Counted from the stretch's first letter, positions 1-9,332 are shown. The stretch is 64,000 nucleotides of DNA from Sutterella massiliensis (GCF_016899755.1 NZ_JACJJC010000011.1:1-64000), one strand, 5' to 3'. Translations and numbers: made by a program. The notes: generated by a model from the letters alone, not told the origin.

Positions 1-78
1 CCAGAGGAAGAGCGCGATCGTCCAGCCCCAGTGGCTCGTCGCAACCTGTTGGGTGAGATTGAGCATGTCAGCCGTCAT
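1..78 (-). CDS. NrfD/PsrC-type membrane anchor subunit, N-terminal fragment (cut by window edge)
   Basis: Only the first 26 codons are inside the window. They begin MTADMLNLTQQ and are identical to the start of the complete anchor gene at 4566-5462. The start codon overlaps the stop of the ferredoxin-subunit gene by four bases (ATGA), so the two are translationally coupled. By homology to the complete copy it is the quinol-interacting integral membrane subunit of operon copy 1. The rest of the gene lies to the left of the window. Confidence 0.85.
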   Translation of the reverse strand, partial: MTADMLNLTQQVATSHWGWTIALFLW

Positions 79-662
79 TTCGATACCACCACGAAGAAGT
101 TGGGCTTCGTGCCTTTCTGAGGCAGGATCTTTTCACACCGCGACGAAGCAATGCGGCGGGAAATTTCCGAGTTCTCGTCATTGATGTCGCCGAAGCTCCG
201 TGCATGCACGGGGCAAACCGACACGCAGGCGGGGAGTTCCCCGTTTCTGACGAGCTCTTCGCAGCCTTCGCCCATGCACTTGACCGGGAGCCCCGTCTTC
301 GGGTGCATCCAGCGTACGTCGTAGGGGCAGGCGGTGACGCAGTACCCGCAGCCGACGCACCGATCCGGGTCCGTCTTCACCATGCCCGTTTCGGGGTCGA
401 CGACGTTGGCGCCGAAGGGACAGACCTTTACGCAGGGCGCATCCTCGCACTGCTGGCACTGCACAAGGATCTGCACCGGGCGGCGGGCACGCTCGACGGT
501 GGCCTTGCGGATATTCGCCGGCAGCCATGCCCAGCCCGAGTTTTCACCTTCGAGCAGGTCCGGGTAGTTCACCTGCGCGCAGGCAACCACGCAGGCGGAG
601 CACCCGACACATTGCGTCGCGTCGAAGAGGTGCGCGAGACGCTTTTCTTTTTTCTGACTCAT
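75..662 (-). CDS. Four-cluster [4Fe-4S] ferredoxin subunit (DmsB/PhsB/NrfC type), copy 1
   Basis: 195 residues. It carries electrons between the membrane anchor and the molybdenum catalytic subunit. Cysteine groups typical of the family are visible: CVGCSACVVAC near residues 18-28, CQQCEDAPCVKVCP near 69-82, CVGCGYCVTACP near 102-113, and a fourth set with CMGEGCEEL and CVSVCP. There is no signal peptide, as expected for a subunit exported by hitch-hiking on the Tat signal of its catalytic partner. It overlaps the anchor gene by 4 bp and lies 12 bp downstream of the catalytic gene. The paralogue at 5459-6046 has the same length and is nearly identical, mostly differing in the middle. Confidence 0.93.
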   Translation of the reverse strand: MSQKKEKRLAHLFDATQCVGCSACVVACAQVNYPDLLEGENSGWAWLPANIRKATVERARRPVQILVQCQQCEDAPCVKVCPFGANVVDPETGMVKTDPDRCVGCGYCVTACPYDVRWMHPKTGLPVKCMGEGCEELVRNGELPACVSVCPVHARSFGDINDENSEISRRIASSRCEKILPQKGTKPNFFVVVSK

Positions 663-674
663 GAGTGACCTCCA

Positions 675-3284
675 TCAGACGCGCTTGATGCGCACGGAAA
701 CGTTGTTGGCCATGTTCCCGCAGGAGACCTGCGAGTAGCCCGTCGCGAACCAGTGTGTGTTGATGCCTTCGCGCACCCACTCGTATTCGGGCGGGAGGTT
801 CTTCGTGCGAACGCCCCCGGAGAAGCCGTGCGAGAAGAGGACGCCCGCCATCACGCGGTTCGTCACCGTCACTTTGGTGCGGCCCTTGACATGGTTGTCG
901 AGCCCTTCTACTTCAACCGTGTCGCCCGTCTTGATGCCGAGGCGCTCGGCGTCGACCGGATTGATCCAGAGCGTGCGGTCCCCCAAGAACTTCGTCGGCC
1001 ACGTGAAGAGCGTCACGCCCGCGTTCGTCGCGCCGTCCTTGCCGGACACGATGATGAATTCGTCCGAGAGGGGCTTGGGATGCGTGTAGGCCTTCGTCGT
1101 GTAGTGTTCCGGAATCGGCTGAATGCCTTTCGCCGACGGCATCGTGAGGACGTAGAAGGAGACGATTTCGGCCTTGCCCGTGGGCGTCGTGAAGGGGCGC
1201 TTGTAAGGCACCTGGTCGTAGACCTTCCAGGCCGTCTGCGCGTAGCCCTTTTCCTCGACTTCGCGGGCGATGCGGTCGCCTTCGCCGGGCTTGGCGGCAT
1301 TCTTCTTCGCGATGAAGCCCGCCCAGGCTTTGTCGACAATCTGCTTGTCCCAGAAGGCCTGCCATTCCTTGCGGGTCTTCAGTTCCTTCGTATAGCCCAC
1401 GCGCGCGGCGTATTCCGGATTGATGCGGCGCAGGAGTTCCATGAACTGCCAGATGTCGTGGCGCGCCTCGCAGCCTTCGGGCGGATCGAGCGTCGAATCG
1501 GACTTCTGCACCCAGCCGTCGCGGGCGTAGTTGACGCCGAGATACTCGTGATTTTCCATAAAGAAGGTCGACGGCAGCACGTAGTCGGCCCAGTCGTTCG
1601 ATTCCTGCGGAAGGATGTCCTGACTCACGATGAGGTCGAGCGACTTGAAGGCGTCGATGAGGCGCTGCGAATTGGCTTCGCGGTGGAACATCGAGCAGCC
1701 CGTCATGATGAGCGCGCGGATCGGATAGGGCTTGCCGGTCTTCATCGCTTCGAAGGTCGTCCAAAGCGTGCCGATGCCTTCGGGGAAGAACTGCTTGTCG
1801 AGGGGCTTCCCGGCGTTGTATTCCCAGCTGACGCCCGTCGGACCCGTGCGGGTCTTGCCCGCGGCCTTGATGCCCGGACCGCCGTAGCCGCCGCCCACCG
1901 TAATGATGCAGCCGCCCTTGTGGTCGAACCGGCCCGTGAAGAGGTTGAGCACGTTCATCATGCCGTAGGCTTCGACGTCGTTGGCGTTGCGCGACGAGTA
2001 CCAGCCGTCGTCGCAGACGCCGCCGAGCGTAAAGAATTCGCGCGCAGCTTCAATGATCGTGTCGGCGGGAATGCCCGTGATCTTCGCGGTTTCCTCGGGC
2101 GAATACTTGTCGTTGACGGCGCAGAAGGCGTGATAGGCGGTTTGCGCATTGATCGAGCGGCCGTCGGCCGTCGTCACCGTGCCCGTCCAGTCGAGCGCAA
2201 GCTCAAGCGTCGGGTCTTCGTCAAAGCCGACGGGCTGACCCTTTTCATTGAGCTTCGGGCCCTGGAAAACCATCGAGCCGTCCGACTTCGAGATGACGGC
2301 GAAGCGCCGGTTGCTTGCTCCGCTCTCTTCGCCCTTCATGACGCGTTCGGTAACGGGCATCAGGTCTTCGCCGACGAGGTAGGCCGCGTTCGTCCAGCGG
2401 GCGAGCCACTCGAGGTCGACCAGTTTTTCCTTGCGGCCGACGTAGATCATCGCGTGCAGGAAGGCCGCATCGGTACCGGGCTTGATCGGGATCCACTGTG
2501 CGTCCGCCCAGGCCGTTTCCGGCATGCGCGGGTCGACGAAGACGATCTTGCAGCCGCGCTCGCGGGCACGCGCAATCGTCGTCTGCACGCCGATGGCGCA
2601 GCTCACGGTACGACCGACGAGGAGGAGATAGCGGGCGTTTTCATAGTCGGGTTCGACAAGGCCGAGGCCCGAGAACGTCGGCCCGAAGATCATGCGGCGA
2701 CCGAGCGTCGACGCGGAGTTGCAGGTGGCCGAATGGTTAATGACGTTGGGCGTGCCGAAGGGCGCCGCAAACCAATTCTGATAGCCCGTGAAATTATGGG
2801 ACGTGAGGCAGATCGAGCGTTCGCCGTGCTTGGCGGCGAGTTCCTTGATCTTGCCGGCGATTTCGTCGAGCGCCTGATCCCAGGAGATTTCTTCGAATTT
2901 CCCTTCGCCGCGCTCGCCCACGCGCTTCAGGGGCTTCTTGATGCGCAACGGATGGTCCCAGGCCCAGATCGCCTGTGCGCCGCGGCCGCAATAGCCGCGC
3001 TGCGGATGGTCCGGATTCGGGAAGATGCGCACGGTCTGCATCGAGGGCTTTTCGCCTTTCTTCTTCATCGCGAGCATGCCGCAGCGCGCACCGCACATGC
3101 AGCAGGCCACCGGGTGCGCTTCCCAGCCCTCGGCCTTGAGACGCTCGACCTCTTCCTTGGCCGAAGCCCAGGCAGAAGCGCCGAAGCCGCCCGCAGCAGC
3201 GGCCATGGCGGCGCCGCCCACGAACGTTCGCCGCGAGAGCTTCAGGCCGGCGTTGGCGGTCTGTTCTCGGGTTTGCTTTTCCAT
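675..3284 (-). CDS. Tat-exported molybdopterin oxidoreductase catalytic subunit, copy 1
   Basis: 869 residues from the start at 3284, chosen because AAGGAGG sits 8 bp upstream; the reading frame extends further upstream without support. A Tat signal (SRRTFVGG followed by an Ala-rich stretch) is followed by an N-terminal [4Fe-4S] motif (CCMCGARCG and a later YCGRG) and the bis-MGD binding fold. The likely Mo-ligand region reads HSATCNSAS, giving cysteine as the metal ligand. That matches the polysulfide/thiosulfate/arsenate reductase branch rather than DMSO reductase proper, which uses serine. It should act in the periplasm with the ferredoxin and NrfD-type subunits encoded downstream. Substrate is unknown; sulfur oxyanion, polysulfide, arsenate or catechol-type substrates are all possible for this superfamily. 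Confidence 0.9.
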   Translation of the reverse strand: MEKQTREQTANAGLKLSRRTFVGGAAMAAAAGGFGASAWASAKEEVERLKAEGWEAHPVACCMCGARCGMLAMKKKGEKPSMQTVRIFPNPDHPQRGYCGRGAQAIWAWDHPLRIKKPLKRVGERGEGKFEEISWDQALDEIAGKIKELAAKHGERSICLTSHNFTGYQNWFAAPFGTPNVINHSATCNSASTLGRRMIFGPTFSGLGLVEPDYENARYLLLVGRTVSCAIGVQTTIARARERGCKIVFVDPRMPETAWADAQWIPIKPGTDAAFLHAMIYVGRKEKLVDLEWLARWTNAAYLVGEDLMPVTERVMKGEESGASNRRFAVISKSDGSMVFQGPKLNEKGQPVGFDEDPTLELALDWTGTVTTADGRSINAQTAYHAFCAVNDKYSPEETAKITGIPADTIIEAAREFFTLGGVCDDGWYSSRNANDVEAYGMMNVLNLFTGRFDHKGGCIITVGGGYGGPGIKAAGKTRTGPTGVSWEYNAGKPLDKQFFPEGIGTLWTTFEAMKTGKPYPIRALIMTGCSMFHREANSQRLIDAFKSLDLIVSQDILPQESNDWADYVLPSTFFMENHEYLGVNYARDGWVQKSDSTLDPPEGCEARHDIWQFMELLRRINPEYAARVGYTKELKTRKEWQAFWDKQIVDKAWAGFIAKKNAAKPGEGDRIAREVEEKGYAQTAWKVYDQVPYKRPFTTPTGKAEIVSFYVLTMPSAKGIQPIPEHYTTKAYTHPKPLSDEFIIVSGKDGATNAGVTLFTWPTKFLGDRTLWINPVDAERLGIKTGDTVEVEGLDNHVKGRTKVTVTNRVMAGVLFSHGFSGGVRTKNLPPEYEWVREGINTHWFATGYSQVSCGNMANNVSVRIKRV

Positions 3285-4020
3285 ATTGAGTCCTCCTTGT
3301 CGCGCCGCACCGCTCCCCCGATACGGGACCTTCGGCGGGAGGCTTCGGGTCCGGCGATCGGCGGCGCGAGCGCTCGGAGGGTCCTCGACCTCTTTGTGTT
3401 CGCGCCGTCCGCAGCGGCACCGCGCATGCGGGTCTTTTGTCACCCGGTCTCGACAGTCGAAACGCTCGGTGTCGGGACCTGACGCTCGTACATTAGGAGG
3501 AGGCTTTCATCTCGCTAATGGGGGTTGACCCTTAGAAAACGAACATGCGCTATTCATGAAAGGAATAATGAACTTTTAGAAAATTCAACCGCTTTCGTTG
3601 ACGAAAAAATCTTTTGACGGTGTTTCCAAGGAAATCAGGTTATTGCGGAACAACTGCGATGACGGCCGTCTGAGTCGCTCACAAAATACGTAGTAAATAG
3701 CCCTATTCGATCGACTGAATTGGAATTGGCTATATCCGAAAAACGGAAGTTGCTTGAAAAGCCTTGAAAAAGGCACTGTCGTTTCGATAAATCGAATAAG
3801 AAGATTGAAGAAATCGAATGCGAGGGCGCGCTCTGCTAAGCTCTGTTCCTATTGCCTCCTCTATACTCTTCCGGGAGTTATTCGAGCATGATCGGGGCAA
3901 AAAACAAGATGAATTCGCCCCCCGTAGCGGCGGTCGGACCGTGCTCGGTGCAAAAGAAAGACGCGTGCGCGAGCCGACGCCGCAAGAAGAGACGGCCGCG
4001 CAGGCAAAGGAGTGAGCGAA
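3285..4020. other. Intergenic region between divergent oxidoreductase copy 1 and HxlR regulator
   Basis: About 735 bases with no convincing gene. The part next to the oxidoreductase (3285-3480) is GC-rich and open in several frames but has no ribosome-binding site or family resemblance. From about 3530 it becomes AT-rich, as expected for promoters in both directions. A short inverted repeat TTCAT-N10-ATGAA lies near 3553-3572. Confidence 0.6.
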
Positions 4021-4437
4021 ATGGGCGAAGATCGCCGAAAGTGTCTGATTCGCCGGGAGGAACAGACCGAAGGTCTTGCGGGCGACGAAGAGCGCTGCCC
4101 GCTCGAATACGGCTTTGAAATTTTCTGCGGCAAGTGGAAGCCGCGGATTCTCTGCCTTCTCGGTACAAGCGAAACGATGCGCTACTCGGCGCTGCGCCGC
4201 GAGATGGCAAACGTCTCCGACACGGTGCTCGCGCAGGCGCTCAAGTCCCTCGCCGACGAAGGCATTGTCGAGCGTCGTCAGTACGCAGAGATTCCGCCGC
4301 GAGTCGAGTACACGCTCACCGAGAAAGGCCGCTCGGTGCTGCCGATTCTCAAAAGCATCTGCCGCTGGTCGCGCGCTTACGGAAACGAGGCGACGCTGCG
4401 TTCGGCGCGCGATTGCAAGGGGTGCTGCTCCTCTTGA
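4021..4437 (+). CDS. HxlR-family winged-helix transcriptional regulator
   Basis: 138 residues from ATG 4021, preceded by AAAGGAG with 8 bp spacing. An upstream GTG at 4012 overlaps that Shine-Dalgarno and is less likely. The central region (CPLEYGFEIFCGKWKPRILCLL, then a LRREMANVSDTVLAQALKSL recognition helix and a VEYTLTEKG wing) is a typical HxlR domain. Cysteine content is high: one near the N-terminus, three around the first helix, and a C-terminal CKGCC cluster, suggesting thiol, redox or metalloid sensing. It sits between two paralogous molybdoenzyme operons and is divergent from copy 1, so it is a natural candidate regulator of one or both. Confidence 0.88.
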   Translation: MGEDRRKCLIRREEQTEGLAGDEERCPLEYGFEIFCGKWKPRILCLLGTSETMRYSALRREMANVSDTVLAQALKSLADEGIVERRQYAEIPPRVEYTLTEKGRSVLPILKSICRWSRAYGNEATLRSARDCKGCCSS

Positions 4438-4496
4438 TGGCAGACAGTCGAAGACGCACGCCAAAGAAAAAGTGCGGTGCAAGCGTGAGAAACAAT

Positions 4497-4535
4497 CGGG
4501 GCGCACGGTGCTCAAGCCGTACGCCCCGAGTTTTT
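4497..4535 (+). terminator. Rho-independent terminator after HxlR gene
   Basis: A 12-bp stem CGGGGCGCACGG / CCGTACGCCCCG with one mismatch and an 8-base loop, followed by AGTTTTT. It lies between the convergent ends of the HxlR gene and anchor copy 2 and may serve both. Confidence 0.8.
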
Positions 4536-4565
4536 CAGGCGATCAGTCGATCGGCTGATGTGCTT

Positions 4566-5462
4566 TTAGAGCAGAACCGGATCGAAGTAGCCCGCAAAGA
4601 GGATCGCCGCGCGAAGCGCAAGCGCACCCACGATCGACGCAGCGCCCGTGATGAGGCCGAGGTTCGGGAGGCTCTTGCCGATGCGGTTCATGACGAGCGG
4701 CACCACGATGCCGACAAAGACGGCGCCGCCCCAGAAGAGCGTGGCCTGCGCGCCCGCAACGAGTGCTTCCGCGCCCGCAGCGGCACCCGGCGTTCCCGAG
4801 AAAGCCGACTGCACGAACGCAAAGAGCACGAGCGCTTCGGCAATGTGCGCGACGTCGGCGGCGGTCGTGAGGCCGTGCGGCGCATGGACGTCGAGCTGCT
4901 TACCGCTTTCGAGCATTTCAACGAGACCGAAGGCGCAGGCAAGGCCCGAAAGGAGCCAGAGAACCGGAAGCGCCGCGGTGTTCCAGAGCGCAACGCCCGC
5001 CGCCTGCGTGAGAAGAAAGCCCGAGTACGCGGTCGCGGCGACGCCAAGAATGGCATTGAGCCAAGCGACGATGTCGCTCTCAAGGAACGTTTCGTACTCG
5101 TTCTCGGGTTCCTTCTTCTGTGCGGCGATGACGAGGAGCGACTCGATCACCGTCACGATGCAGAGGACCGCAAGGATGCAGATGCCGATGAACATCCAGC
5201 TGCCGAAGTTGAGACTCCCTTCCATAAGGGCGTTGATCGCCGCAAACGGGAGGTTGAGGAGCCGCGTCAAGTGGGAAACCACGAGAAGCGTCCCCGCGAC
5301 ACCGGCGACCGTCGAGAGAAGGAGCACCTTCTTCGAGCGCAGCCAGAAGTTGAGCGTGAGGCTCATGCCGGAGAGCCCCACGAGCCAGAGGAAGAGCGCG
5401 ATCGTCCAGCCCCAGTGGCTCGTCGCAACCTGTTGGGTGAGATTGAGCATGTCAGCCGTCAT
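4566..5462 (-). CDS. NrfD/PsrC-type integral membrane anchor subunit, copy 2
   Basis: 298 residues, very hydrophobic, with about eight predicted membrane segments. The region SHLTRLLNLPFAAIN followed by GSWMFIG resembles the quinone-site helices of the NrfD/PsrC/DmsC class. It should take electrons from membrane quinol and pass them to the ferredoxin subunit. The start overlaps the ferredoxin-subunit stop by 4 bp (ATGA). It is the last gene of operon copy 2, and a terminator-like hairpin follows at 4497-4535. Confidence 0.88.
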   Translation of the reverse strand: MTADMLNLTQQVATSHWGWTIALFLWLVGLSGMSLTLNFWLRSKKVLLLSTVAGVAGTLLVVSHLTRLLNLPFAAINALMEGSLNFGSWMFIGICILAVLCIVTVIESLLVIAAQKKEPENEYETFLESDIVAWLNAILGVAATAYSGFLLTQAAGVALWNTAALPVLWLLSGLACAFGLVEMLESGKQLDVHAPHGLTTAADVAHIAEALVLFAFVQSAFSGTPGAAAGAEALVAGAQATLFWGGAVFVGIVVPLVMNRIGKSLPNLGLITGAASIVGALALRAAILFAGYFDPVLL

Positions 5463-6046
5463 TTCGATACCACCACGAAGAAGTTGGGCTTCGTGCCTTT
5501 CTGAGGCAGGATCTTTTCACACCGCGACGAAGCAATGCGGCGGGAAATTTCCGAGTCGGCGTTGTTGATGTCGCCGAAGCTTCGGGCGTGCACGGGGCAC
5601 ACCGAGACGCACGCGGGCGCCTCGCCCCTGCGCACGAGCTCTTCGCAGCCTTCGCCCATGCACTTGACCGGCAGCCCCGAGACCGGGTGCATCCAGCGTA
5701 CGTCGTAGGGGCAGGCGGTGACGCAGTACCCGCAGCCGACGCACCGGCTCGGATCCGTCTTCACCATGCCCGTTTCGGGGTCGACGACGTTGGCGCCGAA
5801 GGGGCAGACCTTTACGCAGGGCGCGTCTTCGCACTGCTGGCACTGCACGAGAATCTGCACCGGGCGGCGGCTCTGTTCGACCGTTGCGCGGCGGATGTTC
5901 GCCGGCAGCGACCCCCAGCCCGTGTTTTCACCTTCCAGAAGGTCGGGATAATTCGTCTGCGCGCACGCGATGATGCACGCCGAGCATCCGACGCACTGGG
6001 TCGCGTCAAAGAGGTGCGCGAGCTTCTTTTGTTCTTTCGTAGACAT
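5459..6046 (-). CDS. Four-cluster [4Fe-4S] ferredoxin subunit, copy 2
   Basis: 195 residues, same length and cysteine architecture as the copy at 75-662, with all four cluster motifs kept. The last part of the gene plus the start of the anchor gene (5385-5556) is base-for-base identical to 1-172 by my reading. Differences between the paralogues are concentrated further upstream in the gene, including the segment before the last cysteine group. It lies 15 bp after the catalytic gene and overlaps the anchor gene by 4 bp. Confidence 0.93.
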   Translation of the reverse strand: MSTKEQKKLAHLFDATQCVGCSACIIACAQTNYPDLLEGENTGWGSLPANIRRATVEQSRRPVQILVQCQQCEDAPCVKVCPFGANVVDPETGMVKTDPSRCVGCGYCVTACPYDVRWMHPVSGLPVKCMGEGCEELVRRGEAPACVSVCPVHARSFGDINNADSEISRRIASSRCEKILPQKGTKPNFFVVVSK

Positions 6047-6061
6047 GTACTGCTACCTCCG

Positions 6062-8635
6062 TCAGATGCGCTTGATGCGTACCGAGGAATTGTTGGCAAG
6101 GGATCCCGTGACGGGTTCGCGGTAGCCCGTGGCAAACCAATGCGAATTGACGCCTTCGCGCGTCCAGGCATAGGCCGGGTGGAGCTTCTTCGTGCGAACG
6201 CCTCCGGAGAACCCGTGCGAGAAGAGAACGCCTGGCATCACACGGTTCGTCACCGTCACCTTGGTCGTCCCCTTGACGCCGTTGTCGAGCCCTTCGACTT
6301 CGATCGTGTCGCCCGTCCGGATGCCGAGGCGTTCGGCGTCGACGGGATTGATCCAGAGGGTGCGGTCCCCCAAGAACTTCGTCGGCCACGTGAAGAGCGT
6401 CACGCCCGAGCACGACGCGCTGTCCTTGCCGGAAACGAGCACGAATTCGTTTGAGCGCGGCTTCGGTTCCGTGTAGGCGAGTTCCGCCTCGTGGGTCGGC
6501 ACGGCCTTCCAGCCCTTCGTTTCGTACTTTTCCGCGCAAAGGAAGCTCACGAGTTCGGGTTTGCCCGTGGGCGTGCCGAAGCACTTCTTCGTCGGATACT
6601 GGCCGAACTTTTTCTTCGCGGCAAGCGCCCAGCCGTTCTTTTCAACGTCGCGTGCGATGCGGTCGCCCTCGCCCGCTTTTTCGGCGTTCTTCTTCGCGAT
6701 GAACTTCGCCCAGGCCTTGTCGTGCTTGGCGTCGAGCCAGGCGCGGAATTCTTCCCGCGTCTTCATTTCGTGGTCGTAGCCCAAGCGCTCGGCGGCGCGC
6801 TCGGGATAGGCGCGGCGCAGAATTTCGCAGAACTGCCAGATTTCTTCGCGTGCGTCGCACCCTTCGGGCGGCACGAGACCGGCGTCGTTCTTCTGCACGC
6901 ACCCGTCGAGGCACCACTTGAGGCCGGCGTACTCATGCCACTCGAGGAAGAACGTCGTCGGGAGCACAAAATCCGCGTAATCGATGATTTCGTGCGGGAA
7001 GATGTCCTGGACGACGAGAAGATCGAGCGCCTTCATGGCTTCTTCGAGGCGCGCGGAGTTCGCTTCGCGATGGAACATCGTCGTCCCCGTCACGAAAGCG
7101 GCGCGGATCGGGTACGGGTCGCTCTTCGTCATGGCGTTAAAGAGCGCCGAGAACGTGCCCGAACCTTCCGGGTAGTACTTCTTGTCGAGCGCCTTTTCCT
7201 TCGGCACCGCCCACTTCTGGCCGTCGGGGCCCTTGCCGGCCTTGACGCCCGGGGCGGAGTATCCGCCGCCCTGCGTGACGACGAAGCCGCCTTCGCGGTC
7301 GATGTTGCCCGCAAAGACGTTGATGAGGCTCATCAGCTGGTAGGCGGGCGTGTCGTTGCCGTTGCGCGCGGAATACCAGCCGTCGTCGCAAACGCCTTCG
7401 AGCGTAAAGAATTCGCGTGCAATGCGAACGATCGTCTCGGCGGGGATGCCTGTCTCGGCGGCGGCTCTTTCGGGCGTCCAGGCGTTCGCTTCGCGCATGA
7501 AGGCGGCAAAAGCCGTCTCTACGGCCATGCGCGTGCCGTTCACTTCGATTTCACCCTCGAAGTCAAGCACGGGCTTGATGCCTGCGGGTTCGTTGAAGCC
7601 CTTCACGGCGCCCTTTTCGTCGCAGTGGAGCCCCATCGCGGCAAAACCGCCCGACGCCTCGTCCATGACGACGTAGCCGTTTTCGGCAAGCCCGCAGGCT
7701 TTGGCATAAACGGGGCGGCGAGTGTTCTTTTCGATAAGGTACGGTGCATTCGAATGCTTGGCGAGGAATGCGCGGTCGACGAGGTTTTCGCGTACGCCTA
7801 CGGCAATCAACGCCTGCAGAAACGCCGAGTCCGTACCCGGCCGAATCGGCACCCATTCAGCGGCCGAGAGCGCGCCTTCGGGCATGCGCGGATCGACGAA
7901 AACAACGCGCGCACCGTTTTCTTTGGCCTTGGCGAATACCGACGCGACGCCCATGGCGCAGTTGAGCGTGCGGCCGATGAGGAGCAGATAGCGGCAGCGT
8001 GCATAGTCGGGTTCGACCTTCCCCGCACCGTCAAAGCCCTTGCCGAAGACTGCGCGGCGGCCGGCGACCGAGGCGGAATTACAGGTCGACGAGTGGCTCA
8101 CGATGTTGGGCGTGCCGAGCGCGGCGCCGAACCACTGCTGGAAGCCCGAGAAGTTGTGACTCGTCATCGTCACGGCGTGTTCGCCGTAGTGCGAAACGAT
8201 GTCCTTGACGCGGGCGGCGATTTCGTCAAACGCTTCGTCCCAGGAAATTTCCTTGAATTCGCCGCTGCCGCGCTCGCCCACGCGCTTCATGGGCTTGCGA
8301 AGACGCATCGGGTGGTTCCAGACCCACATGGCCGACGCGCCGCGCGCGCAGCAGCCGCGCTGCGGGTGCGTGGGATTGGGCATGATGCGCACGGTTTCGG
8401 GTGAGGGCTTCGTGCCTTTCTTATGCATGGCAAGCAGTCCGCAGTAGCCGCCGCACATATTGCAGGCACACGGGTGGGGTTCCCAGCCGTCCTTCTTCAG
8501 GGCTTCGACTTCACGAACGAGCTCCGCCACGGAGGCGCCCGGTGCGAAGGCCGCACCGGCAGCGCCCGCTGCGGCGCCCAAGAAAGTGCGCCGCGAGAGC
8601 TGCGGGCCCGAGCCCGCGCCGATCTGATGATTCAT
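6062..8635 (-). CDS. Tat-exported molybdopterin oxidoreductase catalytic subunit, copy 2
   Basis: 857 residues from ATG 8635, preceded by AAGGAGA. Tat signal LSRRTFLGAAAGAAG, then a [4Fe-4S] motif CNMCGGYCG with a fourth cysteine in GCCARG, then the molybdopterin domain. The Mo-ligand region HSSTCNSAS again gives cysteine. Compared with copy 1 the fold is conserved but the central region is clearly diverged, while the C-terminal dinucleotide-binding domain (TLFTWPTKFLGDRTLWINPV and FSHGFSGGVRTK) is almost unchanged. This pattern suggests two enzymes with different substrates sharing near-identical electron-transfer subunits. The substrate is not deducible from sequence alone. Confidence 0.9.
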   Translation of the reverse strand: MNHQIGAGSGPQLSRRTFLGAAAGAAGAAFAPGASVAELVREVEALKKDGWEPHPCACNMCGGYCGLLAMHKKGTKPSPETVRIMPNPTHPQRGCCARGASAMWVWNHPMRLRKPMKRVGERGSGEFKEISWDEAFDEIAARVKDIVSHYGEHAVTMTSHNFSGFQQWFGAALGTPNIVSHSSTCNSASVAGRRAVFGKGFDGAGKVEPDYARCRYLLLIGRTLNCAMGVASVFAKAKENGARVVFVDPRMPEGALSAAEWVPIRPGTDSAFLQALIAVGVRENLVDRAFLAKHSNAPYLIEKNTRRPVYAKACGLAENGYVVMDEASGGFAAMGLHCDEKGAVKGFNEPAGIKPVLDFEGEIEVNGTRMAVETAFAAFMREANAWTPERAAAETGIPAETIVRIAREFFTLEGVCDDGWYSARNGNDTPAYQLMSLINVFAGNIDREGGFVVTQGGGYSAPGVKAGKGPDGQKWAVPKEKALDKKYYPEGSGTFSALFNAMTKSDPYPIRAAFVTGTTMFHREANSARLEEAMKALDLLVVQDIFPHEIIDYADFVLPTTFFLEWHEYAGLKWCLDGCVQKNDAGLVPPEGCDAREEIWQFCEILRRAYPERAAERLGYDHEMKTREEFRAWLDAKHDKAWAKFIAKKNAEKAGEGDRIARDVEKNGWALAAKKKFGQYPTKKCFGTPTGKPELVSFLCAEKYETKGWKAVPTHEAELAYTEPKPRSNEFVLVSGKDSASCSGVTLFTWPTKFLGDRTLWINPVDAERLGIRTGDTIEVEGLDNGVKGTTKVTVTNRVMPGVLFSHGFSGGVRTKKLHPAYAWTREGVNSHWFATGYREPVTGSLANNSSVRIKRI

Positions 8636-9332
8636 CTTTTTGTCTCTCCTTACGACATCGGCAGGCATCGCGCGGAAAAAGTAGGCATGCGCGACCCGCT
8701 CGAGGTCTTTTGGCGAGGCGCGTGCAGTTCTTTGTCGCGACTGCTTTCCGGCCGACGGCGTCGGTCGTTGCACCTCAAACGGGCTAATCCTAAGGATTAC
8801 TTAGAACTTAAGACTTAGTAATTTCCATGTAGGAACGTAGCGCAAGTATCGTTATGTAGCTTTAGGAATAACCGTGCGCTTTAATCGAGATTTTTATGGA
8901 AAATAACCCGAAGACACTGAAAACAAATCGGATCGATCTTACGAGGAAATACTTCTAAGCATGATTGGGAGCTTGATCTGCCTTTTGCGTATGGCGAGTT
9001 GAGAGGATATCCGAAGCGATCGGTTTGTTAGGTACAAGCTATTGCTAAAGAGAAAAGCGTTTAGCTAAGCCGAACGGCAGTCTTGAGACGAAGAAATGCG
9101 AGGCTGCTGCGGGCGGTTTTGTCGACTGCCCGCGTGGAAATGACATGCGCGAGAGTGCACGAAAGCGAGAACCTTCCTAAAATGATCGGATTCGCTCGAG
9201 GACGGGCCCGGGCGAAGCGACCCCGCGGCCCCGCCCTTTTGAGCCCGAAACGGAACAACGCAATCAACAAGAACCCACGCCCGCGCAGGCGCCCGCCCGC
9301 GCGGCACAACATTTTTGAGAAGGTAGAAGCAA
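8636..9332. other. Intergenic region upstream of molybdoenzyme copy 2 and of ppaC
   Basis: About 700 bases without a credible gene, AT-rich from about 8790 to 9060. It contains an imperfect inverted repeat near 8797-8821 (TTACTTAG-N9-CTTAGTAA), placed where an operator for the minus-strand operon could lie. Divergent promoters are expected here. Confidence 0.55.

Noticed and set aside
675..3284. Dimethyl sulfoxide reductase as the function of the molybdoenzymes
   Set aside because: The apparent Mo ligand is Cys rather than Ser, so substrate naming would be unsupported.
753..3482. 909-codon plus-strand frame opposite the molybdoenzyme gene
   Set aside because: It is an antisense shadow of a high-GC gene: no ribosome-binding site, Arg/His/Asp/Val-rich composition and no domain. 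The minus-strand protein has clear motifs.
6491..8404. 637-codon plus-strand frame opposite molybdoenzyme copy 2
   Set aside because: Same type of antisense shadow, without family features.
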